A stretch of DNA of 64,000 nucleotides from Rhodothalassiaceae bacterium. GTDB taxonomy: Bacteria > Pseudomonadota > Alphaproteobacteria > Sphingomonadales > Rhodothalassiaceae. Shown piece by piece: positions 25,404 through 33,446 of this stretch (its first letter is position 1; every line of letters starts with the position of its first letter). Under the pieces are notes generated by a model. It was not told the DNA's origin. It saw nothing but the letters and a program-made list of their open reading frames with translations, and did no database searches. The stretch is taken from assembly GCA_026004935.1 (NCBI GenBank), contig BPKC01000001.1:496001-560000 (forward strand), written 5' to 3'. The position numbers and the translations under genes are program-made.

Positions 25404-26370
25404 CTCCCGCGTCGTGCGCCGGCCCGACCGGCGAACCCGGCCGGTCATCGGCGATCGGTCATCAGTCTTCGGAAACGGGAGACAGACCGGCGGGTGACGA
25501 TGAAGAGTGCGCGGCGGCGAGGGGCGATTGGGAATGCGCACCGACGGTGGCGCTTCTCTCTCGCGTCGTTCGCCGGCCTGACCGGCGAACCCATGAGACG
25601 GTCGTGGCATCCCCGGCGCAAGAGGTTGGCCCGGCTGTCGGCTGGACCCGCCGGTCGAGCCGGCGGGTGACGAAGAGAGCGGGTGCGGGCCGGCCGCGCT
25701 CACGATCCGGGTTCCTGATTACTGATGACCGATGACCGATGACCGACATGTCGCTCGCCGGCTCGACCGGCGAACCCGGCCTGCGGCGGCACCACTCCGC
25801 ACGCCGGTGGGCGGCCCTGGTTACCGCTGGACCCGCCGGTCGAGCCGGCGGGTGACGAAGAGAGGGAGCCGGCGGGTGACGCAGAGAGCGGGTGCGGGCC
25901 GGCCGCGCTCACGATCCGGGTTCCTGATTACTGACGACCGATGACCGATGACCGACATGTCGCTCGCCGGCCCGACCGGCGAACCCGGCCTGCGGCGGCA
26001 CCACTCCGCACGCCGGTGGGCGGCCCTGGTTACCGCTGGACCCGCCGGTCGAGCCGGCGGGTGACGAAGAGAGGGAGCCGGCGGGTGACGCAGAGAGCGG
26101 GTGCGGGCCGGCCGCGCTCACGATCCGGGTTCCTGATTACTGACGACCGATGACCGATGACCGACATGTCGCTCGCCGGCCCGACCGGCGAACCCGGCCT
26201 GCGGCGGCACCACTCCACACGCCGGTGGGCGGCCCTGGTTACCGCTGGATCCGCCGGTCAAGCCGGGGGATGACGAATGAAGAGGCAATCGGCGGGTGGC
26301 GGCGGCCGCTCCGATCGCTGATGACCGATGACCGACATGTCGCTCGCCGGCTCGACCGGCGAACCCGGCC
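25404..26370. repeat. Palindrome array with 209-bp tandem repeat, right of island
   Basis: A gene-free array of the same inverted hairpins as at 15.9-16.7 kb. Its left part (25441-25748) is a direct homologue of 16015-16337, sharing GGTCATCAGTCTTCGGAAAC, CATGAGACGGTCGTGGCATC and the spacer AGGTTGGCCCGGCTGTCGG. Then come tandem units beginning TGTCGCTCGCC at 25749, 25958 and 26167, a 209-base period with only a few differences, and a shorter one at 26338. Repeated 70-residue frames in it are artefacts. Confidence 0.9.
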
Positions 26371-26529
26371 GGCAGAAACGGCGGCGCAGGCGCCGGGAAC
26401 GGAGCCCGCGGCCGGCCTGGGATGCGTCCATGCCCAAATTGTCGCGAATTGTTTCGATCTCTTAAGAGGCTTGCAAGTCGAATCGGCTACGAATCGCACC
26501 ATCGGCAACCAAACGCGGGAGACGAACCC

Positions 26530-26715
26530 ATGTGGACGATTCTTCGCAAGCTGCGCAAGGACAGCCGCGGCGCCACGGCCATCGAGTACGGCCTGATCGC
26601 GGCGCTGGTGGCCATCGCCGCCATCGCAGCCCTCGGAACGTTGAGCGGCGGGCTCAATCAGATTTTCACGAACGTCGGAAACAAGCTGAGCACGGAGGCG
26701 ACAAAGGCCCAGTAG
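26530..26715 (+). CDS. Flp-type pilin
   Basis: A 61-residue type IVb prepilin. A short basic leader (MWTILRKLRKDSRG) ends at the cleavage glycine, followed by ATAIEYGLIAALVAIAAIAAL with the conserved Glu-Tyr at positions 5-6 of the mature protein. This is the substrate of a CpaA-type prepilin peptidase and the subunit of the Tad pilus. GGGAG precedes ATG 26530. It stands alone, wedged between two palindrome arrays, 23 kb from the cpa/tad machinery at 49-58 kb. Upstream (26371-26529) is a less GC-rich promoter region. A strong terminator follows, as expected for a highly expressed monocistronic pilin. Confidence 0.93.
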   Translation: MWTILRKLRKDSRGATAIEYGLIAALVAIAAIAALGTLSGGLNQIFTNVGNKLSTEATKAQ

Positions 26716-26776
26716 GCCTTTCCTTTAAACCCCGCGCGAGCGGGCCCCGTCTCCGGCAGGCCTCGGGCTTGAGCCC

Positions 26777-26799
26777 GGCCCCGGGGGCGGGGCCTTTTT
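26777..26799 (+). terminator. Rho-independent terminator of the Flp pilin gene
   Basis: GGCCCC-gggggc-GGGGCC followed by TTTTT, 62 bases after the pilin stop. A classic intrinsic terminator. Confidence 0.85.
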
Positions 26800-26969
26800 C
26801 TTAATCCTGCCCCATTGGCGGTGACGGCCGGCCGCCGCGACGCGACGGGGCGCCGCCGTGCGGTGGATCGGGCGGCGTCCGCATCCGCTCCTTGCGCCCT
26901 CCGCCCAAAGCTTGCAACGCCTACGGCCCGCGACGGCCCGGCACCGACCCCGGGGCCCGCCCCGCCGCC

Positions 26970-28492
26970 TGCTGGACCCGCCGGTCAAGCCGGCGGGTGA
27001 CGCTTTCTTCCTTCGTCATTCGCCGACTTGATCGGCGAACCCATCGGGCGGGGACGGCAGCTCCGACGGCGGCCATTGGCCCCGCCGCCTGCTGGACCCG
27101 CCGGTCAAGCCGGCGGGTGACGCTTTCTTCCTTCGTCATTCGCCGACTTGATCGGCGAACCCATCGGGCGGGGACGGCAGCTCCGACGGCGGCCATTGGC
27201 CCCGCCGCCTGCTGGACCCGCCGGTCAAGCCGGCGGGTGAAGAAGAGAGGGAGCCGGCGGGTGACGATGAAGAGTGCGCGGCGGCGGACGACAGGGAGTG
27301 CGCACCGGGGGGCGGCCCTCTCCTCCCGCGTCGTTCGCCGGCTCGACCGGCGAACCCGGCCGGCGGTGACACCCTCCCCGGCGCGGCCGATCGGCCCCGC
27401 TGCCCGCTGGACCCGCCGGTCAAGCCGGCGGGTGACGAGGGAAGGGGCCGGCTCCGCCGGCCAGACCGGCCTATGACGATTGAGGACACGCTCGAGCGGG
27501 TGACACTCCCCCAGTTGCGTCGTTCGCCGGCTCGACCGGCGAACCCGGCCGGCGGTGGCACCCTCCCCGGCGCGGGCGATCGGCCCCGCTGCCCGCTCGA
27601 TCCGCCGATCAAGTCGGCGGATGACGAGGGAAGGGGCCGGCTCCGCCGGCCAGACCGGCCTATGACGATTGAGGACACGCTCGAGCGGGTGACATTCGCC
27701 CAATTGCGTCGTCCGCTGGTTTGACCGGCGAACCCAGCGGGCGGGTGACGTGGGAGAAAGGGCGCCTGCGGGTGACGCCTTATTCCTTCGTCATTCGCCG
27801 CGAAAGCGGCGAATCCAGCGGGCGGGGACGACAGCTCCTACGCCTGTGGTGGGCCCCGCCGTCTGCCGGACCCGCCGGTCAAGCCGACGGGTGACGCTTT
27901 CTTCCTTCGTCATTCGCCGACTTGATCGGCGAACCCATCGGGCGGGGACGGCAGCTCCGACGGCGGCCATTGGCCCCGCCGCCTGCTGGACCCGCCGGTC
28001 AAGCCGGCGGGTGACGAAGAGAGGGAGCCGGCGGGTGACGATGAAGAGTGCGCGGCGGCGGACGACAGGGAGTGCGCACCGGGGGGCGGCCCTCTCCTCC
28101 CGCGTCGTTCGCCGGCTTGACCGGCGAACCCGGCCGGCGGTGGCACCCTCCCCGGCGCGGGTGATCGGCCCCGCTGCCCGCTCGATCCGCCGATCAAGTC
28201 GGCGGATGACGAGGGAAGGGGCCGGCTCCGCCGGCCAGACCGGCCTATGATGATTGAGGACACGCTCGAGCGGGTGACACTCCCCCAGTTGCGTCGTTCG
28301 CTGGTTTGACCGGCGAACCCAGCGGGCGGGTGACGTGGGAGAAAGGGCGCCTGCGGGTGACGCCTTATTCCTTCGTCATTCGCCGCGAAAGCGGCGAATC
28401 CAGCGGGCGGGGACGGCAGCTCCTACGCCTGTGGTGGGCCCCGCCGTCTGCTGGACCCGCCGGTCAAGCCGACGGGTGACGAGGAGGGGCGG
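26970..28492. repeat. Palindrome array with perfect 120-bp tandem repeat and larger duplication
   Basis: About 1.5 kb without a credible gene, made of the same inverted hairpins. Bases 27001-27120 and 27121-27240 are a perfect direct repeat, and a third copy begins at 27895. A larger block (from about 27121 to 27890, including the string ATTGAGGACACGCTCGAGCG) recurs in shortened form from 27895 to 28490. The long open frames across it, up to 260 codons on the minus strand, are periodic translations of the repeats. Confidence 0.9.
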
Positions 28493-28575
28493 CGGGTGAC
28501 GATGGAAGGGCGCCCTCGGGGGACAAGGAATGATGCCGACCGAGTTCCGTCTGCGGCGGCGGGCGCGGCGGCCCG

Positions 28576-29877
28576 TCAGCGCCCGCCGTTCCGGGGCGAA
28601 GGCAGGCGGCCCTCGGCCGGCTCGGGCGGGCGCACCCAGCAGGGCGCACCGGCGGCCTTGAGGCGCCGGCACAGCTCCTCGGCCGCTTCGCGGTCCTGAA
28701 GCCCGCCGACGTTGAGCCGGTAGAAGAAGCCGCGGGGCGCGGTCTTGCGCGGGCCGTAGTCGATCTCCGAGCGACGCGGCTCGTAGTCCTTGAGCACCTC
28801 GGCGAAGCGCTTCCAGTAATGGGCCTGCCCGCGTTTGAGCTGCTCGGGGGTGCGGTAGGCCGCGATCTGGACCGACCAGCCCGTCGGATCGAGCAGCGGC
28901 GGCAGGTCCACCGGCTGCGGCTCGGGCGCCGGCGGCGGCGGAGGCGGCGGTGGTGCGGGCTCCGGCTCGGCCAGCAGCGCCTTGACGAGCGCGCGCTTTT
29001 GCGGATCGTCCGCAAGGTCCGGCACCGCCGCATCCGACGGCGCCCGGCTCATCGGCCGCGTCGCGGCGATCAGCGCGCGCACGCGCGCGGCCGGCTCCAG
29101 CGCGCGCAGGCGCTGGAAGAAGCGCATGGTCGCCCGCGTCGCGCTCTCGTCGAGGTCGATGCGCAGCACCGCCGCCGCCCTGTCCGCGTCGCCCGCAAAC
29201 AGCAGCGCGAGCGCCAGATTGTGGCGGACGACGACATCGCCCGCCCCCTCCTCCACCAGCACCCGGAAGGCGGAGAGCGCATCGCCGGCCTCGCCGTGAA
29301 GCGCCTGGGCAAGGGCCAGGTTCGCCCGCAGCACGACGTCGTCCGGCGCCCGGTCGACGGCCGCGGCGAACAGCGCCATCGCGCCGTCGTGATCGCCCCG
29401 CGCATCGCGTGCGACGGCCTGGGCGGCCAGCGCCCGCGCCCCGCCGCCCGCCTGCGCCGCCGCCGCGAAGGCGGCCTCCGCATCCGCATGGCGGCCCATC
29501 TGCAGCAGCGCCTGGCCCCAGGCGTAATGCGCCCGCCAGTCGGCGCGCGCGCCGCCGGCCGCGCGTGCAAGGATCGGTTCCGCAAGCTCCGGGCGGCCGA
29601 GCGCGAGCAGGCTTTCGCCGATGCCGTCGAGCGCCTCGGCATCGCCGCCGCCGGCCGCATAGGCGTCGCGGTAGAGCGCCAGCGCCGCCGCCGCCCGGCC
29701 CGCCTCCAGCATGCGTGCGGCCGCGGAAAGCAGCTCATCCGGCCCCGCCGCCGCCGGACGGGCCGACCAGCCGAGGGCGAGGGCGAGGGCGAGCGCGGAC
29801 GCAGCCGTCCGCCGCCGCCCCGCCCGTGCGCGCCCGCCGTCCGCCGTCATCCCGGTCCCGTTCCGCTTCGTCATCAT
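28576..29877 (-). CDS. TPR and SPOR domain exported protein (TadD-like)
   Basis: A protein of about 433 residues. A signal peptide (TAASALALALALGWSARPAAA) is followed by four or more tetratricopeptide repeats (AAALALYRDAYAAGGGDAEAL, WRAHYAWGQALLQMGRHADAEAAF, VVLRANLALAQALHGEAGDAL). A proline-rich linker leads to a C-terminal SPOR domain (WSVQIAAYRTPEQLKRGQAHY...FFYRLNVGGLQDREAAEELCRRLKAAG), which binds denuded peptidoglycan. TPR lipoproteins called TadD accompany Tad pili, and none is present in the cpa/tad locus here. However, this one lacks a lipobox and carries SPOR, so the TadD link is tentative. Starts at GTG 29892, ATG 29877 or ATG 29850 are all possible; the last gives the neatest signal peptide. 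Confidence 0.8.
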   Translation of the reverse strand: MMTKRNGTGMTADGGRARAGRRRTAASALALALALGWSARPAAAGPDELLSAAARMLEAGRAAAALALYRDAYAAGGGDAEALDGIGESLLALGRPELAEPILARAAGGARADWRAHYAWGQALLQMGRHADAEAAFAAAAQAGGGARALAAQAVARDARGDHDGAMALFAAAVDRAPDDVVLRANLALAQALHGEAGDALSAFRVLVEEGAGDVVVRHNLALALLFAGDADRAAAVLRIDLDESATRATMRFFQRLRALEPAARVRALIAATRPMSRAPSDAAVPDLADDPQKRALVKALLAEPEPAPPPPPPPPAPEPQPVDLPPLLDPTGWSVQIAAYRTPEQLKRGQAHYWKRFAEVLKDYEPRRSEIDYGPRKTAPRGFFYRLNVGGLQDREAAEELCRRLKAAGAPCWVRPPEPAEGRLPSPRNGGR

Positions 29878-29994
29878 CTGGCGCCCGCCCACTTGCCGTC
29901 GCCCCGCACGCCCGCCTAAGCTCGGCGGGCCGCGGCAGAATGGCGCGGCGCCCTTAAGGCGGCGTTAAGCGAACGACCGGGAATTGCCTAAAAT

Positions 29995-30883
29995 ATGCAA
30001 GGACCTGTCCGCCTCCTGCTGCTGCTTGCCGCGCTCGCGCTGATGCCGGGCGCGGTGCGGGCCGGGGTGGACGAGCCGCCGGCGGGGGCTGCGGACGCGG
30101 CTGCGCGCGCGGCCCGGGCGCTGGAGCTCTACCGCGCCGGGCGGATCGCCGAGGCGCGGGCGATATGGGAGGAGCTGGCCGCCGCCGGCGATCCGCGTGC
30201 GCTCTACAATCTTGCCACCCTGCACCTCGACGGCCTGGGCGGCCTGCCGCGCGACCGCGGGAAGGCGCTGGCGCTGCTGCGCGAGGCGGCGGATGCGGGC
30301 GAGGCGATGGCCGCCTATCGTCTGGCGGTGCTGCTGCTCGAGGATCCGGGCGCCGACGAGCCCGCAAGACTCGAGGCGATCCGCCGGCTCACCGAGGCGG
30401 CGCGCGCGGGCCTGCCGGCCGCCCAGTACCGGCTCGCGCTCGCCTACTGGAAGGGCGAGGGGCTCGCCCGCGATCCCGTCGCCGCCTATCTGTGGATGGC
30501 GCGGGCGGCCTCCCGCCTCGAGATCGCCCGCCGGGCGCAGTCCACCATGGAGCAGGCCATGACCCCGGCCGAGCTGACGCGCGCGCGGGCGCGCATGGCC
30601 GGCGGCGCGGACGAGGAGCCGGCGGCGGGCGGAGCCTGGTGGTTGCAGCTCGTGGCGCTGAGAGGCAGGGCCGATGTCGAGGCCTTCTGGCGGCGGCTCG
30701 AGGCGCGCGCGGGCGATCTCGTCGGCGATCTCGAGCCCCGCATCCTGCCCGCGGCCGGACAGCCGGCTGTACCGCTTGCAGGTCGGGCCCCTGCCGTCGC
30801 GCGCGGCGGCCGAGCGGCGCTGTGCCGCGCTCAAATCCGCCGGCTTCGACTGCCTGCTTGTCAAGGCGCCCGCTCCGCAATAA
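29995..30883 (+). pseudogene. Sel1-repeat and SPOR exported protein, frameshifted
   Basis: The first 250 codons encode a signal peptide (LLLLLAALALMPGAVRA) and Sel1/TPR-type repeats (LYNLATLHLDGLGGLPRDRGKALALLREAADAG, AQYRLALAYWKGEGLARDPVAAYLWMARAA), followed by the start of a SPOR domain (WWLQLVALRGRADVEAFWRRLEAR). Near 30748-30758, in CCCGCGGCCGG, the frame is lost. The natural ending (DSRLYRLQVGPLPSRAAAERRCAALKSAGFDCLLVKAPAPQ) continues in the next frame to the TAA at 30883. Removing one base there restores the whole domain. It is either a real recent mutation or a single-base sequence error in a GC run. It is divergent from the TPR-SPOR gene, the same architecture, suggesting an old duplication. 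Confidence 0.8.
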
Positions 30884-30959
30884 GGTGGCGCGCGGATGCT
30901 GCGCTGCAGCAATTTTGTGGCTTCGCAACAACCGCGACCGGCCGGAGAGGACCACGCCC

Positions 30960-31931
30960 ATGTTCATCACCCGCCCGCATGAGGTGCCCGTGCGCCGCAA
31001 CCGCTCGGAGCTTGCGGTGCCCGGCTCCAATCCCCGTTTTCTGGAAAAGGCGGCGCAGTCGGAGGCGGATGTCGTGTTCCTCGATCTGGAAGATTCGGTG
31101 GCGCCCGACAAGAAGGCCGAGGCCCGGGCGAATGTCGTCGCCGCCCTCAACGAGCTGGACTGGGGCGAGAAGACGGTCTCCGTGCGCATCAACGGCCTCG
31201 ATACGCCCGAGGCGCACAGGGACATCCTGGAGGTGGTCGGCAGGGGCGGCGAGCGGCTCGACCTCATCATGATCCCCAAGGTCTCGCATCCGCGCGACGT
31301 GCATGCGGTGGAATGGCTGGTGGGGCAGGTTGAGGCGGCGGCCGGCCGCCGCAAACGGATCGGCTTCGAGCTCATCATCGAGACGGCGGAAGGCATGATG
31401 AACATCGACGCCATCGCCGGCGCGAGCCCACGCAACGAGAGTCTGCATTTCGGCGCGGCGGATTTCGCCGCCTCGATCCGGGCGGACACGACCCAGATCG
31501 GCGGCCCCAACCCGCGCTATGCGGTGCTCACCGACCCGGACGAGGAGGGCCGGCGCGAGCTGCACTGGGGCGACATGTGGCACTATGCGGTGATGCGGCT
31601 CGTCGTGGCAGCGCGCGCCCATGGGCTTCGGCCCATCGACGGCCCCTTCGGTGACTTCTCGGACCCGGAAGGCTTCCGCTGGCACGCGAACCGGGCGATG
31701 GTGCTGGGCTGCGAGGGCAAATGGGCGATCCACCCCTCCCAGATCCCGCTGTGCAACGAGCTCTTCAGCCCGAGCCCCGAGGAGGTGGAGAAGGCCCGGC
31801 GCATCGTGCGCGCGATGAAGGAGGCGAAGGCGAAGGGCCAGGGGGCCGTCGCGCTGGACGGCAAGCTCATCGATCTCGCCTCCATCCGCCAGGCCGAATC
31901 GATCCTCAAGAAACTGGGGGAGGAGACGTGA
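30960..31931 (+). CDS. mcl: Malyl-CoA/beta-methylmalyl-CoA lyase (HpcH/HpaI family)
   Basis: A 323-residue CoA-ester lyase closely resembling alphaproteobacterial Mcl1. Characteristic blocks are ELAVPGSNPRFLEKA, DVVFLDLEDSVAPDKK, VSVRINGLDTPEAHRD, the metal-site region FELIIETAEGMMNIDAI, LHFGAADFAASI and DGPFGDFSDPEGFRWHA. The C-terminal lid ends DLASIRQAES. It cleaves malyl-CoA to glyoxylate and acetyl-CoA and beta-methylmalyl-CoA to glyoxylate and propionyl-CoA, steps of the ethylmalonyl-CoA pathway, in the cytoplasm with Mg2+. ATG 30960 has GGAGAGG upstream. No other pathway gene is nearby. A strong hairpin follows. Confidence 0.9.
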   Translation: MFITRPHEVPVRRNRSELAVPGSNPRFLEKAAQSEADVVFLDLEDSVAPDKKAEARANVVAALNELDWGEKTVSVRINGLDTPEAHRDILEVVGRGGERLDLIMIPKVSHPRDVHAVEWLVGQVEAAAGRRKRIGFELIIETAEGMMNIDAIAGASPRNESLHFGAADFAASIRADTTQIGGPNPRYAVLTDPDEEGRRELHWGDMWHYAVMRLVVAARAHGLRPIDGPFGDFSDPEGFRWHANRAMVLGCEGKWAIHPSQIPLCNELFSPSPEEVEKARRIVRAMKEAKAKGQGAVALDGKLIDLASIRQAESILKKLGEET

Positions 31932-31975
31932 AATAGAGTGAAAAGGCGGTGCCTCGCCCCGACCGCGTACGAAAT

Positions 31976-32009
31976 GGAGAAACGCTCATCATGCGATGAG
32001 CGTTTCTCC
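31976..32009. terminator. Bidirectional-looking terminator hairpin
   Basis: GGAGAAACGCTCATC and GATGAGCGTTTCTCC pair perfectly over 15 bp around the loop ATGC. It lies between the lyase gene and the convergent exported protein gene and ends just before the latter's stop. Confidence 0.8.
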
Positions 32010-32031
32010 GTTCTCAGAACGATCGGGGCTC

Positions 32032-32550
32032 TTAGCCCTCGCTGATTTGGCGGACCAAATCGCGAAGATCCTCCAGAGCCTTTTTGAGCGCCTGCTTTGC
32101 TTCCTCATACGCCTCGGCGCATGTGGAAGCGGTGGCGCTGACGGTAACGCTTTGGCCGGCAATGCTCCCGGACAAGGTTACCGTGCAGCTGGTCCCAGAT
32201 GCCAAGGCAACGGGGCTGCCCGGAGCCGACCCGTCGCCTTCGCTGTGCCCACCGATATCAATCCGAATCGGCCCGAACGAAACATCAACCCCCTCATAGC
32301 GGGCCCAGTCTCGCATCTCCTGCTGGAAGCGCAAATAGTCGGCCATCACGGCCCGCATCATTGCTCGATCGCCCATGACATCCTGGGCGGGAGCAGGCAT
32401 TTGCCCGACAAGCGCGGCCGCGTGGGCCGACGGAATGGCCAGTGTCATCAGAAGTACGAGGAAAGCGAACAACACACCGGCAATCGGAACAAGCTGCCCG
32501 GTCTGCGGGCGGCGCAAACCGCGAAACGCTGAGCGATCCTGTGACGACAT
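32032..32550 (-). CDS. Exported or membrane-anchored protein of unknown function
   Basis: A 172-residue protein not recognised as any family. It has a hydrophobic helix near the N-terminus (VPIAGVLFAFLVLLMTLAI, then PSAHA), which is a signal peptide or anchor. A helical part follows (MRAVMADYLRFQQEMRDWARYEG). The C-terminal region is Ser/Thr/Gly-rich with two cysteines (GTSCTVTLSGS and ASTCAEAYEEAKQALKKAL). Base composition is clearly less GC-rich than the neighbours, and the 470 bases upstream hold no gene, so it may be an acquired accessory gene. The hairpin at 31976-32009 would terminate it. Confidence 0.65.
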   Translation of the reverse strand: MSSQDRSAFRGLRRPQTGQLVPIAGVLFAFLVLLMTLAIPSAHAAALVGQMPAPAQDVMGDRAMMRAVMADYLRFQQEMRDWARYEGVDVSFGPIRIDIGGHSEGDGSAPGSPVALASGTSCTVTLSGSIAGQSVTVSATASTCAEAYEEAKQALKKALEDLRDLVRQISEG

Positions 32551-33020
32551 TTTCCCCTCCTCTTAGACAAGGATCACCACCAGAGCCGGCAGTGAACAGC
32601 AGCGGGAACAGGCTTTTCACCCGTTGCCGATACTCTTAGAGGGAGAGCCCCCTTCACGCACACCCCCTCATCCCGGATCACTTGACATCCGTGCCAAGCG
32701 GGCATTTCATATCCTCGTTTCTCTGCTCTGTCAAGAGGCAATATGAGAACACAACCTTTGCCTAATTCTGACAACAATTGATTCTTGGAACAACCTCCCT
32801 TCCGGTAGCAGGCCGCTCTTGCTCCTCAACAAGCACACGAAGAAGGGCGGGGAGGGAAAGGCCAAGCGATGCCGGAGCTGCCGGCTGTGAGGGTACGACG
32901 CAGCCTCGTGAGCGCCAGTTGCTGAGAGCCTTGGGGACGCTGTCACATGGGAGCCGGTGCAAGGCCACCGCCGTCATCGACGAAGAACCGGCTGCACCGC
33001 CGCCTTCGCTCGCGCCTCGG
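32551..33020. other. Gene-free, lower-GC spacer
   Basis: About 470 bases with no convincing gene on either strand and lower GC than the surroundings. Only short frames without ribosome-binding sites or recognisable products occur. It probably holds the promoter of the minus-strand gene ending at 32032 and may contain degraded accessory DNA. Confidence 0.5.
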
Positions 33021-33347
33021 TCACGTCACAAAGACATAGGCGTGCAGAAGCCTATCAAGAATCTTGATCCACACGAAGATGCCGGCCGCCACCAGCCCGG
33101 GCAGCGCGATCCGGCGCCAGCCGTGCCAGTTCAGCGCGAACAGGAATGCCGCGGCGAGATAGGGCGTGGCCGGCGCATGGACGGCAAGGCGCAGATTGCG
33201 GGTGAGAAGATCGTCCACCACGAGCCCGACGAGCAGCAGGACCGCGACCCCGGCCAGCGCCTCGATCCCGCAGGTCGCACCGCGCGCCCGCAGGCGTCGC
33301 CACGCCTCGCCGAGCGAGCGCGGCGCATCCTCCGTCTTCTCAGCCAT
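33021..33347 (-). CDS. Small inner-membrane protein, unknown function
   Basis: A 108-residue protein with a charged N-terminus and three hydrophobic segments: IEALAGVAVLLLVGLVVDDLL, ATPYLAAAFLFALNWHGW and IALPGLVAAGIFVWIKILDRLL. The frame has normal high-GC codon use. It stands alone between the low-GC spacer and the flavoprotein gene. No family was recognised; a small membrane adaptor or unannotated conserved protein is likely. Confidence 0.6.
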   Translation of the reverse strand: MAEKTEDAPRSLGEAWRRLRARGATCGIEALAGVAVLLLVGLVVDDLLTRNLRLAVHAPATPYLAAAFLFALNWHGWRRIALPGLVAAGIFVWIKILDRLLHAYVFVT

Positions 33348-33446
33348 GTCCGCGATCTCCCCTCACGGCCGGCGTCTCCCCCGCACCATGTGGCCGGATT
33401 ATGGCGCATGTCTCCCCCGGCCGGCAAGGCGCGGCCCGGCAGGCGC

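Noticed and set aside
26892-27703. Open frames of 194 and 260 codons within the palindrome array
   Set aside because: Their translations are periodic peptides (WTRRSSRRVT, RVRRSSRRTT) produced by repeated hairpins; no start signals or homologous families.
25404-28490. Possible CRISPR array
   Set aside because: Repeat units are 120-209 bases long with the spacing itself repeated; no unique spacers of constant length and no cas genes.
32574-32977. Short frames of 65-71 codons between the low-GC exported gene and the membrane protein
   Set aside because: No ribosome-binding sites, overlapping in several frames, and no recognisable product.
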